In this document: positions 54,493-61,523 of the stretch, in pieces
Numbering within the stretch: position 1 is the stretch's first letter
How the letters are laid out: each line of letters begins with the position of its first letter
NCBI GenBank assembly: GCA_018064455.1
Contig: JAGHVH010000012.1
Location: forward strand, 1 to 64,000
DNA from: Candidatus Limimonas egerieequi
GTDB taxonomy: Bacteria > Bacillota > Clostridia > Oscillospirales > Acutalibacteraceae
DNA: 64,000 bases
Reading direction: 5' to 3'
Made by a program: the position numbers and the translations under genes
The notes under the pieces: generated by a model
Database searches by the model: none
What the model was told of the DNA's origin: nothing
What the model saw: only the letters and a program-made list of their open reading frames with translations

Positions 54493-54912
54493 TTATATCA
54501 ATATTCCATTAGTATGATCAATTTCATGCTGAATGATTTGAGCTGTAAAGTCCTGGTAAGTTTTAAACTTCCACACGCCTTTAAAATCTTGATACTTAAC
54601 CTTGATTTTCTTGTACCTAGTTGCAGGACGCTTTCCAACAAGTGAGAGACATCCCTCTTCTGTTTCATACTTTTGCTCCTGTTTTACTATTTCAGGATTA
54701 AACATCACTTCATACTTATCTGTCTCTTGGTTTAGGAAAGCGATTATCCGAACAGGCTTGCCAATCATATTAGCACCCATACCAACGCACTCATCCGCGT
54801 GCGCTATAAGGGTATCTAACAAATCATTGGCAAGCTCTGTATCCTCAGATACCATCGCTTCCCTACATACTTGTTTTAACAAAAATTGATCTTTACAAAT
54901 ATCACATACCAT
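54493..54912 (-). CDS. def: Peptide deformylase-like protein, short Clostridial type
   Basis: 139 residues. Motif 1 reads CVGMGANMIG near 42-51: the usual Gln of GxGxAAxQ is Met, as seen in a short group of Firmicutes deformylases. Motif 2 EGCLSL near 86-91 and motif 3 QHEIDHTNG near 128-136 provide the Cys and two His for metal. Deformylase activity is plausible but may be changed by the altered motif 1. Promoter TTGACT-16-TATAAT on the minus strand at plus 54928-54955. Confidence 0.8.
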   Translation of the reverse strand: MVCDICKDQFLLKQVCREAMVSEDTELANDLLDTLIAHADECVGMGANMIGKPVRIIAFLNQETDKYEVMFNPEIVKQEQKYETEEGCLSLVGKRPATRYKKIKVKYQDFKGVWKFKTYQDFTAQIIQHEIDHTNGILI

Positions 54913-54927
54913 ATAATCACCGAAAAA

Positions 54928-54955
54928 ATTATAACAGAAAACAATCCCAAGTCAA
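54928..54955 (-). promoter_or_regulatory. Promoter of the deformylase operon
   Basis: Minus-strand TTGACT (plus 54950-54955) and TATAAT (plus 54928-54933), 16-base spacer. Confidence 0.7.
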
Positions 54956-54980
54956 AGAATCCTTCTCTTACAAAATTTTT

Positions 54981-55009
54981 TGTAGCCATTTTCCCAATTC
55001 CTTCGTATA
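54981..55009 (+). promoter_or_regulatory. ECF-like promoter motif copy 4
   Basis: TGTAGC (54981-54986), CGTATA (55004-55009), 17-base spacer starting CATTTTCCC, 37 bases before peptide 3. Confidence 0.7.
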
Positions 55010-55045
55010 AAGAAATGTAAGACATCTTGAAAGGAGAAAATAACA

Positions 55046-55252
55046 ATGGCAGAACTTAAAGATAAAGAACTTAACGAAGTAAACGGTGGATCACTTTCAG
55101 ATTGGGCAGAAAAGAAAAAGGAACAGATCGAAAAGTGGGAAAAGAATTCAAATAACCCAGTAACGCCAATTTCTGACCCTCTTTTACCAGGTTCATCTAA
55201 CAACTTGCAGTCTTCTGGTGGCACACACAACCCTTGGCCAATGTCTAGCTGA
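55046..55252 (+). CDS. Double-glycine leader peptide 3
   Basis: 68 residues. Leader MAELKDKELNEVNGG, then SLSDWAEKKKEQIEKWEKNS (amphipathic helix-like) and a Pro/Ser/Asn-rich tail. It has its own promoter copy. Ribosome site GAAAGGAG. Confidence 0.7.
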   Translation: MAELKDKELNEVNGGSLSDWAEKKKEQIEKWEKNSNNPVTPISDPLLPGSSNNLQSSGGTHNPWPMSS

Positions 55253-55271
55253 TAATTCATAACATAACTAA

Positions 55272-55320
55272 AAAAAGAAGTCTCATTCGTGGGACTTCTA
55301 CTTTTAGTTTTAATTTTTTT
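55272..55320 (+). terminator. Terminator after peptide 3
   Basis: AGAAGTCTC / GGGACTTCT hairpin, then a T-rich stretch to 55320 that runs into the next promoter copy. Confidence 0.65.
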
Positions 55321-55348
55321 GTAGCCATTTCTCCAAACTCTTCGTATA
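55320..55348 (+). promoter_or_regulatory. ECF-like promoter motif copy 5
   Basis: TGTAGC (55320-55325), CGTATA (55343-55348), 17-base spacer CATTTCTCC-, upstream of peptides 4-7. Confidence 0.7.
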
Positions 55349-55389
55349 AAGAAGTGTAAGACAACTAAACTTGAAAGGAGAAAATAACA

Positions 55390-55536
55390 ATGGCAGAGCT
55401 TAAAGATAAAGAACTTAACGAAGTAAACGGCGGATGGGAAGAACTTAACCCTAATGATTTCCCAAAACCTAAGGCACTGGATGAAGGCAATCATGACCTT
55501 TTCTGGTATGTTCCTGAAGAGGATCTAGATAACTAA
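55390..55536 (+). CDS. Double-glycine leader peptide 4
   Basis: 48 residues, leader MAELKDKELNEVNGG followed by a 33-residue anionic core with aromatic residues (WEELNPNDF ... LFWYVPEEDLDN). First gene of the 55390-56146 unit. It is too short for most gene callers. Confidence 0.7.
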   Translation: MAELKDKELNEVNGGWEELNPNDFPKPKALDEGNHDLFWYVPEEDLDN

Positions 55537-55592
55537 TTTGCAATCACACCTTTATGCTAACTATTCCTTATTAATTTAATGGAGGTAATATT

Positions 55593-55763
55593 ATGAATAC
55601 TAAAAATGAAAATAATATAATTAATGATGAAAAACTTGATGCAGTAACAGGCGGTACTATTACCGTTAATGACTTCAGCGCAGAAATGACTGTAGGTGGT
55701 CCTCTTAACCCAGCAATTGATAATAAAGATATTCCAACAGATGAAGAAACATGGTTAGGTTAA
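55593..55763 (+). CDS. Double-glycine leader peptide 5
   Basis: 56 residues with a divergent leader INDEKLDAVTGG, still with LxxVxGG. The core TITVNDFSAEMTVGG contains a second GG followed by PLNPAIDNK. A GGAGGT ribosome site precedes it. Same transcript as peptide 4, no own CGTATA motif. Confidence 0.65.
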   Translation: MNTKNENNIINDEKLDAVTGGTITVNDFSAEMTVGGPLNPAIDNKDIPTDEETWLG

Positions 55764-55800
55764 TAAGAATACTATTGAATATTTAAAGGAGATAATTATT

Positions 55801-55989
55801 ATGTCAGAGTTGAATGAAAAAGATTTAAACGAAGTAAACGGTGGACATACGGGTCCTTGTACTCCAGCTTTTGAGCTTGACACCGAGCCGCTTAAACGTT
55901 TAATGGATGGTGAAATCACCATGGAAGAATATCAAGAAATTATGAAGAAAAATGAACAACTCGCTTTTGGAAGTCAACACAATGGCTGA
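55801..55989 (+). CDS. Double-glycine leader peptide 6
   Basis: 62 residues: leader MSELNEKDLNEVNGG, core HTGPCTPAFELDTEPLKRLM and an acidic/amphipathic tail. The single Cys in the core is unique among the nine peptides. AAAGGAGATAATT ribosome site. Overlaps peptide 7 by eight bases. Confidence 0.7.
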   Translation: MSELNEKDLNEVNGGHTGPCTPAFELDTEPLKRLMDGEITMEEYQEIMKKNEQLAFGSQHNG

Positions 55990-56146
55990 ACTTAAAGATA
56001 AAGAACTTAACGAAGTGGTTGGAGGCATAGATTGGAATAACAATTCTAATATCCCAACTGAACCAGGGAACTACAAGCTCCCATCAGATGTAGAACTTAA
56101 TGATACATACATCCCATTACCATCAGACGAAAAGTTAAAATCATAG
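55982..56146 (+). CDS. Double-glycine leader peptide 7
   Basis: 54 residues from the ATG at 55982: leader MAELKDKELNEVVGG, core IDWNNNSNIPTEPGNYK with several Pro/Asn. The start lies inside peptide 6, so it is translated by coupling. Last gene of the unit, followed by a terminator. Confidence 0.7.
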   Translation: MAELKDKELNEVVGGIDWNNNSNIPTEPGNYKLPSDVELNDTYIPLPSDEKLKS

Positions 56147-56153
56147 CGAAAGA

Positions 56154-56184
56154 AAAACAGAGCCCGTAAGGGCTCTGTTTTCAT
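56154..56184. terminator. Terminator of peptide unit 4-7
   Basis: AAACAGAGCCC / GGGCTCTGTTT with GTAA loop and TTTTC tract. Confidence 0.88.
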
Positions 56185-56228
56185 ATTAGGATACCATTAG
56201 TTTCATGTCAATTATACTATAAAAAAGC

Positions 56229-56273
56229 ACCGTTCGTCTATTACGAATGGTGCTGAATTTTAGTACGAGCGGT
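56229..56273. repeat. ACCGTTCGT-like hairpin and direct repeat
   Basis: AGCACCGTTCGT / ACGAATGGTGCT hairpin at about 56227-56253, and on the minus strand ACCGCTCGT (56265-56273) and ACCATTCGT (56243-56251) 22 bases apart. Related to the elements at 37310 and 56571. Confidence 0.45.
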
Positions 56274-56362
56274 TAGCTAAAATGCTACGTGTGGTAAGCA
56301 TTTATCAAGCCAACGGTATTCAATTATATCCCCATTCGTTGTAATACAAGTTCCCAGCGGTA

Positions 56363-56530
56363 TTATTTCTTCAACATGCAACTAAAATCATTATTGTGTA
56401 ATGCTGCTTTGCGGTGTTCTGTAAGTTGCTTCTGCTGAAGGATTTCTTGGTTTGTTATGATGTTTTTTGCTTGTCTGTCATACTCAAAAAGTTGTGGATT
56501 GTGCTTGTTGTATTCGTTGTTGTGTTTCAT
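56363..56530 (-). CDS. Small hypothetical protein
   Basis: 55 residues from the ATG at 56530, with GGGAGG eight bases upstream. Rich in Asn, His, Gln, Lys (MKHNNEYNKHNPQLFEYDRQ); no domain recognised. It lies just after the ADP-ribosylglycohydrolase gene on the same strand, separated by the direct-repeat element. Confidence 0.45.
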   Translation of the reverse strand: MKHNNEYNKHNPQLFEYDRQAKNIITNQEILQQKQLTEHRKAALHNNDFSCMLKK

Positions 56531-56570
56531 AGCTATACCTCCCAACGGTACCATTGTCCCATACTGGCGG

Positions 56571-56625
56571 TACGAATAGTGGGACTTAAGTGACCGTTCG
56601 TCGGTTTATTCATTACCGTTCGTAG
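56571..56625 (+). repeat. ACCGTTCGT direct-repeat element, second copy
   Basis: TGGGAC then ACCGTTCGT (56593-56601) and ACCGTTCGT (56615-56623), 22 bases apart, with flanking TGAC..CG and ..AG as at 37310. It overlaps the 3' end of the 56606 gene in antisense. Confidence 0.5.
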
Positions 56626-57892
56626 GCGACGAGTGGTCAATGTTATCAAGGATAATCTTGATAAGATCCTTTGACATAGCAAATGATTGACCGAATGGAT
56701 TGATAACAAGACCTTCCACTTCTTCATCACTAAAGGCAGAACCTATAAGGAAATCAATTGATGTCTCAAAGATAATGTTGGTTGTCTCACCTTTGTAGAT
56801 TTCTTCTTCATCTGTAAACAGTGGGAGCCAGAGTTTGCCATCTCCATCTTTCATAGTATCGACTTTGAGGCGAAGGTCTTGGTCCATTGTAATGCTCTCT
56901 CCTAATTTGAGGTTGCTTACATCTATCTGGACGTTGTTGACATTTACCATTGGTGTTGGTGCTGTGCCTTGATCCTCTATTCTTTTGAGGATTACTTTGA
57001 GGAGTAAGTCCAAAGTATCTATGTTGTATTCTTTATAGATTTCGTCTATAGCTTGTTTGATGTATATGTTGTCCCTGTATGGACTCTCTGTTTCTTCGTT
57101 GAGACCGTAAAGACGGTTGATGACTTTTTGAAGGTCAGCGGGGATGTAATCCGCTGACTGTGCAACCAGTTCAACCGAGATGCCATAGTAGGCCTCAGCC
57201 ATGGCGCCGGCGATAGCGGCAAGGGTGTCAGTGTCACCGCCGAGTGAAACGGCGTTGCGAATGACATCCTCGAAGCTCTCGCCTTCAAAGAAACTAACGA
57301 GCGCTTTTGGCATAGAGTCTTGGCATGACTCTATGTGCTCATGTTTAGTGCGGAGTTGGTCTACTGTTGTATTAATGTCGTAGTCATAGGTTTCTTCGAC
57401 ATATTCTCTGATGTTTTCTTTGTCGAGACCTGTCCTTGCGAGGAAGATTACCTCAGCTGTACAGGTCGCGCCCTTTACACCCTCTGGATGGTTATGTGTG
57501 ACCTCAGCTGTGGCTCTGGCAACCTCACTTGTGCGTTCAAGTGAGTCATAGAGCCAGCCAACAGCTGATACACGCATGGCTGAACCGTTGCCATAGCTTC
57601 CATATGGCTTTCTTTCCTTGGTATGGAAAAGCCATTGGTAAAAGCGGCCACCGTAGCCAGCGTTTGGATACTTCTTTGCCCAGTGAACCATTGAGTTTAT
57701 AACATTCTTTTTAATCGTTTCGACGTCAGCATCTTTGCCTGAATAGAGAAGTGCATCTGCAACTGCAACTGTCATTACAGTGTCATCTGTGAATTTGTTG
57801 TACTTTGTGAAAAGTCTGAAATCCTTTTTCTTTCCACCTCTGTCAAATTCAAATCTGCTTCCTACTATGTCTCCTATTATTGCTCCGTACAT
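56606..57892 (-). CDS. ADP-ribosylglycohydrolase with C-terminal SseB-like domain
   Basis: 428 residues. The DraG-type domain at about 1-260 has GAIIGDIVGSRFEF near 3-16, FTDDTVMTVAVADALL near 34-49 (TDDT metal site), GNGSAMRVSAVGWL near 101 and GGDTDTLAAIAGAMAEA near 216-232. The C-terminal part (about 330-428) resembles the SseB N-terminal domain (WLPLFTDEEEIYKGE). It removes ADP-ribose from proteins or nucleic acids, or acts on free ADP-ribosyl compounds. Neighbour of a macrodomain gene. Confidence 0.9.
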   Translation of the reverse strand: MYGAIIGDIVGSRFEFDRGGKKKDFRLFTKYNKFTDDTVMTVAVADALLYSGKDADVETIKKNVINSMVHWAKKYPNAGYGGRFYQWLFHTKERKPYGSYGNGSAMRVSAVGWLYDSLERTSEVARATAEVTHNHPEGVKGATCTAEVIFLARTGLDKENIREYVEETYDYDINTTVDQLRTKHEHIESCQDSMPKALVSFFEGESFEDVIRNAVSLGGDTDTLAAIAGAMAEAYYGISVELVAQSADYIPADLQKVINRLYGLNEETESPYRDNIYIKQAIDEIYKEYNIDTLDLLLKVILKRIEDQGTAPTPMVNVNNVQIDVSNLKLGESITMDQDLRLKVDTMKDGDGKLWLPLFTDEEEIYKGETTNIIFETSIDFLIGSAFSDEEVEGLVINPFGQSFAMSKDLIKIILDNIDHSSPTNGNE

Positions 57893-57936
57893 TACGAGCC
57901 CTCCTTTGTTTATTTGTTGACTCTATTGTACGAAAT

Positions 57937-57976
57937 AAAAACGTCTCCTTGGTCAATCACCAGGAGACGTTTTTGA
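57937..57976 (-). terminator. Terminator of the macrodomain gene
   Basis: AAAAACGTCTCCT / AGGAGACGTTTTT hairpin followed by T on both strands, between the ADP-ribosylglycohydrolase start and the macrodomain end. Confidence 0.88.
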
Positions 57977-58005
57977 TTGTTTTGTGTTTTGTTTTATGAT
58001 TTGTT

Positions 58006-59010
58006 TTATCCTTTGTTGAAAGGCTGACAACCATTTTCAAATAAGTATAGATCGATTTGAATGAGGTCATATTCTTTATTGATAATACAAGCTTTGATAA
58101 TCATGTCTGAAAGGCTGCTTGGGCTTAAGACATATCCAGCACTTTTTAGGAGTTCCTCTGTCTTGTCAACGTTTAGGTGAAGAGACAGGCAAAGGGCAAG
58201 TGCTGTTGTTTTGCTTGGTTGATAGTGCTTATCCGATTGGAGTTTGGAATATACCTGTTTTGAAATATAGTTTTTGTATACATCCTTACCTTGGAGGCCT
58301 CTAGCATCAATTATTTCAAATAGCTTTTCTTGGAAAGTCTTGTCTATTGGTTCAATTGCAATAGAAGCAAGTTTAACTGGTTCTTCTTGAGAAAAGCAAA
58401 CGGCACCATCATACTCTTCTATTTCTTGGTATCTTACGCTATTATTCCTACGATATTTGTATTCTCTTTCGTTTGCCTGGCCAACATAGTTCTCATCAAT
58501 GTATGCTTTGATTTTGTTTGTAAGTTTACCTGAGAGGACAAAGGCCTTTTGATCGAATACAACAAGGATTACCTTCATCTCGTTATCAATGAGGAACTCT
58601 TGAATTGTTGAAAGGGCAATCTGAAGTGCCTTGTCTTTTGGGAAACCATTGGAACCAGTTGCCATAAGTGGGAATGCTATTGATTTACATTTGAGCTTTT
58701 TGGCAAGTTCCATTGAGTTCTTATATGCATTCTTTAGTGTATCAAACTCATTGTTGTTACCACCACGCCAAATTGGGGTAACTGTGTGAATGATATATGT
58801 TGCATTAAGGTTAAACGCCGGTGTCTCAATTGCTTCACCAGGTTCAATTTCACCTATTACTTTTCTAGCATTTAGTAATTGCTCTTTGCCAGCAGCTTCA
58901 TAGATTGCAGTATCAGTTCCTCCGCCAATAACTGGATGAGGATTTGCTGTGTTTACTATTGCATCTGCTTTAACCCTTGTAATATCTTCTCTAATAATTC
59001 GAAAAGCCAT
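58006..59010 (-). CDS. Macrodomain protein with C-terminal helical HTH-like domain
   Basis: 334 residues. The macrodomain at about 1-175 has DAIVNTANPHPVIGGGTDTAI near 15-35 (ADP-ribose binding, catalytic-loop Asn) and FPLMATGSNGFPKDKA near 110-125. The C-terminal part from about 215 resembles an XRE-like or dock domain common in Lachnospiraceae (GKDVYKNYISKQVYSKLQSD; LCLSLHLNVDKTEELLKSAGY). Probable role is ADP-ribose or O-acetyl-ADP-ribose hydrolysis or sensing. Confidence 0.88.
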   Translation of the reverse strand: MAFRIIREDITRVKADAIVNTANPHPVIGGGTDTAIYEAAGKEQLLNARKVIGEIEPGEAIETPAFNLNATYIIHTVTPIWRGGNNNEFDTLKNAYKNSMELAKKLKCKSIAFPLMATGSNGFPKDKALQIALSTIQEFLIDNEMKVILVVFDQKAFVLSGKLTNKIKAYIDENYVGQANEREYKYRRNNSVRYQEIEEYDGAVCFSQEEPVKLASIAIEPIDKTFQEKLFEIIDARGLQGKDVYKNYISKQVYSKLQSDKHYQPSKTTALALCLSLHLNVDKTEELLKSAGYVLSPSSLSDMIIKACIINKEYDLIQIDLYLFENGCQPFNKG

Positions 59011-59058
59011 TAACTCACCTCTGTTTTAATAATACTAGAAAGTAATAATTTGTCAAAA

Positions 59059-59718
59059 CTAGTCTGATATTGCCCAGACAAATGTCGCTGTATCGGAAAC
59101 ACTTATCTCTTCTGGTTCAATTTCTATTGCAGGGAGTTGTGCTGTCATGCACATGCAGTCTTCGTCCATGCTATAGTGGGTATTTGAGTATATGCTGATT
59201 TCACCCCAGTTATAGTCTATTGCTAATAATTCACCAAGTTTGGTGCCAGACGCTTCACAGAGCACCTCTGCCTTACGTCTTGCATTGGTTGTTGCTGAAC
59301 GTAGCATCTCATCGTTGATTGCTGTTTTATCTTTTACTGTAAATGCAATTCTAAAGTTTGGATTTGCAACACACGAAGCAATTGCTGCCAAGGTGTTTGA
59401 CAATGTCTTTGAATCAAAATCAAATCTAAGTTGCAAATCATGATCAACTTCATATCCTACGAACTCACTTTGATAGTGGCCATCTTTTTTCTTGCGACTT
59501 TCATAAAGGGTTCTAACATCAAAGTCTGTTGTTTTAATATCCTTCTTATCAAAACCAACTGCTATTAAATTACTTGTTATACTATCAATATTATTTGCTG
59601 CTTCTTCCATTGCTAGTTGATAGTTTAAGTTCCTTGATTTTAGTGTCATATAGATTACTACGCAATCAGGTGCTGCTGTTGCCTTTCCTATTCCTTTAAC
59701 CGTTATTGTCTTATTCAT
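59059..59718 (-). CDS. SIMPL domain protein
   Basis: 219 residues from the ATG at 59718, which follows AAAGGAG; a GTG three codons upstream is possible. The SIMPL/DUF541 domain occupies nearly all (VKGIGKATAAPDCVVIYMTL near 4-23; DIKTTDFDVRTLYES near 60). There is no signal peptide, unlike many family members, so it may be cytoplasmic. Function unknown. Confidence 0.85.
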   Translation of the reverse strand: MNKTITVKGIGKATAAPDCVVIYMTLKSRNLNYQLAMEEAANNIDSITSNLIAVGFDKKDIKTTDFDVRTLYESRKKKDGHYQSEFVGYEVDHDLQLRFDFDSKTLSNTLAAIASCVANPNFRIAFTVKDKTAINDEMLRSATTNARRKAEVLCEASGTKLGELLAIDYNWGEISIYSNTHYSMDEDCMCMTAQLPAIEIEPEEISVSDTATFVWAISD

Positions 59719-59804
59719 TAAGGTCACTCCTTTTTATTTGGTGACCTCATTTTATTTGATTTTTAAGTGGAAAAGGTCAATTGCCAATTGACCTTTTAAT
59801 TTTT

Positions 59805-59833
59805 TGTTGCCATAATTAAATTGTACTCGTATT
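59805..59833 (+). promoter_or_regulatory. ECF-like promoter motif copy 6
   Basis: TGTTGC (59805-59810), CGTATT (59828-59833), 17-base spacer beginning CATAATTAA; 20 bases before the mini-ORF ATG. Confidence 0.6.
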
Positions 59834-59853
59834 AAGAAAAGGTTGGTGCAAAG

Positions 59854-59919
59854 ATGAAAAAGAAGTATTCACAAGGTTTGGTAATGGATACAGTAACTAC
59901 AAAAATCTTACTTGGATAA
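59854..59919 (+). CDS. 21-residue mini-peptide gene under motif copy 6
   Basis: ATG at 59854 gives MKKKYSQGLVMDTVTTKILLG with basic N-terminus and hydrophobic end, with no GG leader. A GGTTGG ribosome site is weak. It may be a remnant of a leader peptide, a small signal peptide or a non-coding transcript start; the promoter copy is the main support. Confidence 0.35.
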   Translation: MKKKYSQGLVMDTVTTKILLG

Positions 59920-59923
59920 ATTT

Positions 59924-59952
59924 TATAGCCATTATTGAATTGTTTTCGTATA
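59924..59952 (+). promoter_or_regulatory. ECF-like promoter motif copy 7
   Basis: TATAGC (59924-59929), CGTATA (59947-59952), 17-base spacer beginning CATTATTG; 35 bases before peptide 8. Confidence 0.65.
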
Positions 59953-59987
59953 AATAGATGTAAGACATCTTGAAAGGAGAATTTATC

Positions 59988-60149
59988 ATGGCAGAACTTA
60001 ATGAGAAAGATTTAAACGAAGTAGTAGGTGGCGGACCTGGAGAAGAGCGTACAGTATTAGGCGCTGAGGACCACAACGTTATGCTCAAGGATGTTACACC
60101 AGCAAACATCGTTGGTGTCCCTGATCCACATGACGAACAGATACTTTAA
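59988..60149 (+). CDS. Double-glycine leader peptide 8
   Basis: 53 residues, leader MAELNEKDLNEVVGG then GPGEERTVLGAEDHNVMLKD and an Asp/Pro-rich tail. Strong GAAAGGAG ribosome site, own motif copy, terminator after it. Confidence 0.7.
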   Translation: MAELNEKDLNEVVGGGPGEERTVLGAEDHNVMLKDVTPANIVGVPDPHDEQIL

Positions 60150-60153
60150 AAAA

Positions 60154-60184
60154 ATACGGCAGCCTAGGCAGGCTGCCGTTTTGT
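60154..60184. terminator. Terminator after peptide 8
   Basis: ACGGCAGCCT / AGGCTGCCGT with AGGC loop between peptide 8 and the 60184 gene. Confidence 0.85.
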
Positions 60185-60411
60185 CAATCATTGATGAGAT
60201 ATACCTTGAGCGACGGGTCATTTGTAAGGCGGAAGATATCTTCCGCCTTTATTTTATCATAGACCCGTGTGCGCAAGCCGTACAGGCGGCGAATCTCATC
60301 CTTGATTTCCTCACCTTGGATATTCTCCAAGGTGAAATTATATACCTGTTCGAGTTTTGCCTTTAAATGCTGAATACCAATTTTGCTTTCTGAATAGATT
60401 TCTAAAATCAT
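60184..60411 (-). CDS. Small hypothetical protein (75 residues)
   Basis: From the ATG at 60411, with AAAGGAG upstream. Sequence MILEIYSESKIGIQHLKAKLEQ, mixed alpha/beta, charged C-terminal part; no family recognised. A scar of this gene with internal deletion is at 61524-61583, so it once was duplicated. Confidence 0.55.
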   Translation of the reverse strand: MILEIYSESKIGIQHLKAKLEQVYNFTLENIQGEEIKDEIRRLYGLRTRVYDKIKAEDIFRLTNDPSLKVYLIND

Positions 60412-60589
60412 ATTTCCTCTCCTTTTGTTCCCATTGACCACATTTTACCAAAAGGAGAGTCCCAATTGCAGGACACTAAACAATAATGATTGAATACCTT
60501 ATTGACTTATCTCACCTTTTATGATACTTTTTAAGCGAAGAAACTGTACCACTGCTCGCTTTGGGCGTGTATGATAGCGGATTATTCAG

Positions 60590-61108
60590 CTATCGGCGTG
60601 GCAAGGTTTCTTTTTTTGTTATCCAAGAAGTTTGAACAAAAACATCCAAATGCTTGTTAGATATACCTGTTACTACAGTAAAACTTTCATCTCCTATTTG
60701 CTTATGAAATAATAATGCCGGCTTATTTCTATAGTCTTTAGTAGAACGTTCAACAACATCAGCGCTTAATATAACAAATGGTATCACTAAATAATCTTCA
60801 ACTGTATATGCACGTTGACCACGGACATTTTCTTTCTTCTCATCTCCATGAGAAGAATTTATTTTTCTCACCTCATCCGCAGATAAAGCACAATTAAACC
60901 CTTCTACATCCACTCCTGTATTTAACAATATCTCATTTGCATGCTCCTTACTTATTGTGCCAAAATACAGTTTCTTTTTATACTCACTATTACCTAGTGA
61001 AAAAGCTATAAATTCCAAATACATTTCTTCATTTTTATAAATTAATATCCGCTTACTTTTCTCCCAGTTTTTCAACTGCTGACTCGTATAATCATTAAAA
61101 CTAAACAT
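60590..61108 (-). CDS. Putative Barnase/EndoU/ColicinE5/RelE-like nuclease
   Basis: 172 residues. From about 75 the pattern SSHGDEKKE (His87), GQRAYTVEDYLVIPFVILSADVV, PALLFHKQIG and a Thr near 160 (VFVQTSWI) fits the phage Barnase-EndoU-ColicinE5/D-RelE-like (PBECR) nuclease domain; a first part of 70 residues is unrelated. RNase activity is inferred. No immunity gene is adjacent. Promoter-like TTGATATAATG lies about 25 bases before the start. Confidence 0.6.
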   Translation of the reverse strand: MFSFNDYTSQQLKNWEKSKRILIYKNEEMYLEFIAFSLGNSEYKKKLYFGTISKEHANEILLNTGVDVEGFNCALSADEVRKINSSHGDEKKENVRGQRAYTVEDYLVIPFVILSADVVERSTKDYRNKPALLFHKQIGDESFTVVTGISNKHLDVFVQTSWITKKETLPRR

Positions 61109-61269
61109 CTAAAACATCCTTACATATAAGTTGATAAAACATTATATCAACATATATTTCAAAAAGTTCAAATTATTTACGAAAGGTCAAAAATTCGCTA
61201 CAAATGGCTACATATAACATTTTTATGTGCTTTATTTTACTTACGAGCGGTCATCCCACTCCCCTCCAC

Positions 61270-61304
61270 CAAAAAAGGCAGGCTATAAAGCCTGCCTTCC
61301 TGTT
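61270..61304 (-). terminator. Terminator of peptide 9
   Basis: Minus strand AAGGCAGGCT / AGCCTGCCTT followed by TTTTTGG, directly downstream of the peptide gene. Confidence 0.85.
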
Positions 61305-61316
61305 GTTTACTATTAT

Positions 61317-61460
61317 TTACTTGTCGTCATCATTGGATTCTTTTGAGCCAGCTATGTTGAATTTATCCTTAAGTTTAACTGCTATATCCCAAATATTCAC
61401 ATTAGCTCCGCCGTTTGCTTCTTCAAGTTCTTGGTCTTTAAGTTCTCTATTCTTATCCAT
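61317..61460 (-). CDS. Double-glycine leader peptide 9
   Basis: 47 residues from the ATG at 61460 with AAAAGGAGG upstream. Leader MDKNRELKDQELEEANGG has LxxANGG in place of LxxVNGG, then a helix-like ANVNIWDIAVKLKDKF core and acidic end. It is the only family member on the minus strand. Confidence 0.65.
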   Translation of the reverse strand: MDKNRELKDQELEEANGGANVNIWDIAVKLKDKFNIAGSKESNDDDK

Positions 61461-61492
61461 TTTTGTAACCTCCTTTTCATATTACATCTCTT

Positions 61493-61521
61493 TATACGAA
61501 TTTGCATTGGAAATGGATACA
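61493..61521 (-). promoter_or_regulatory. ECF-like promoter motif copy 8
   Basis: Minus strand TGTATC (plus 61516-61521) and CGTATA (plus 61493-61498), 17-base spacer CATTTCCAA-; 33 bases before peptide 9. Confidence 0.65.
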
Positions 61522-61523
61522 AT

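Noticed and set aside
61165-61210. Minus-strand TGTAGC and CGTAAA before the 60590 nuclease
   Set aside because: Spacer is 15 bases and the right box is CGTAAA; a better sigma-A -10 (TATAAT) lies nearby, so it was not counted as a motif copy.
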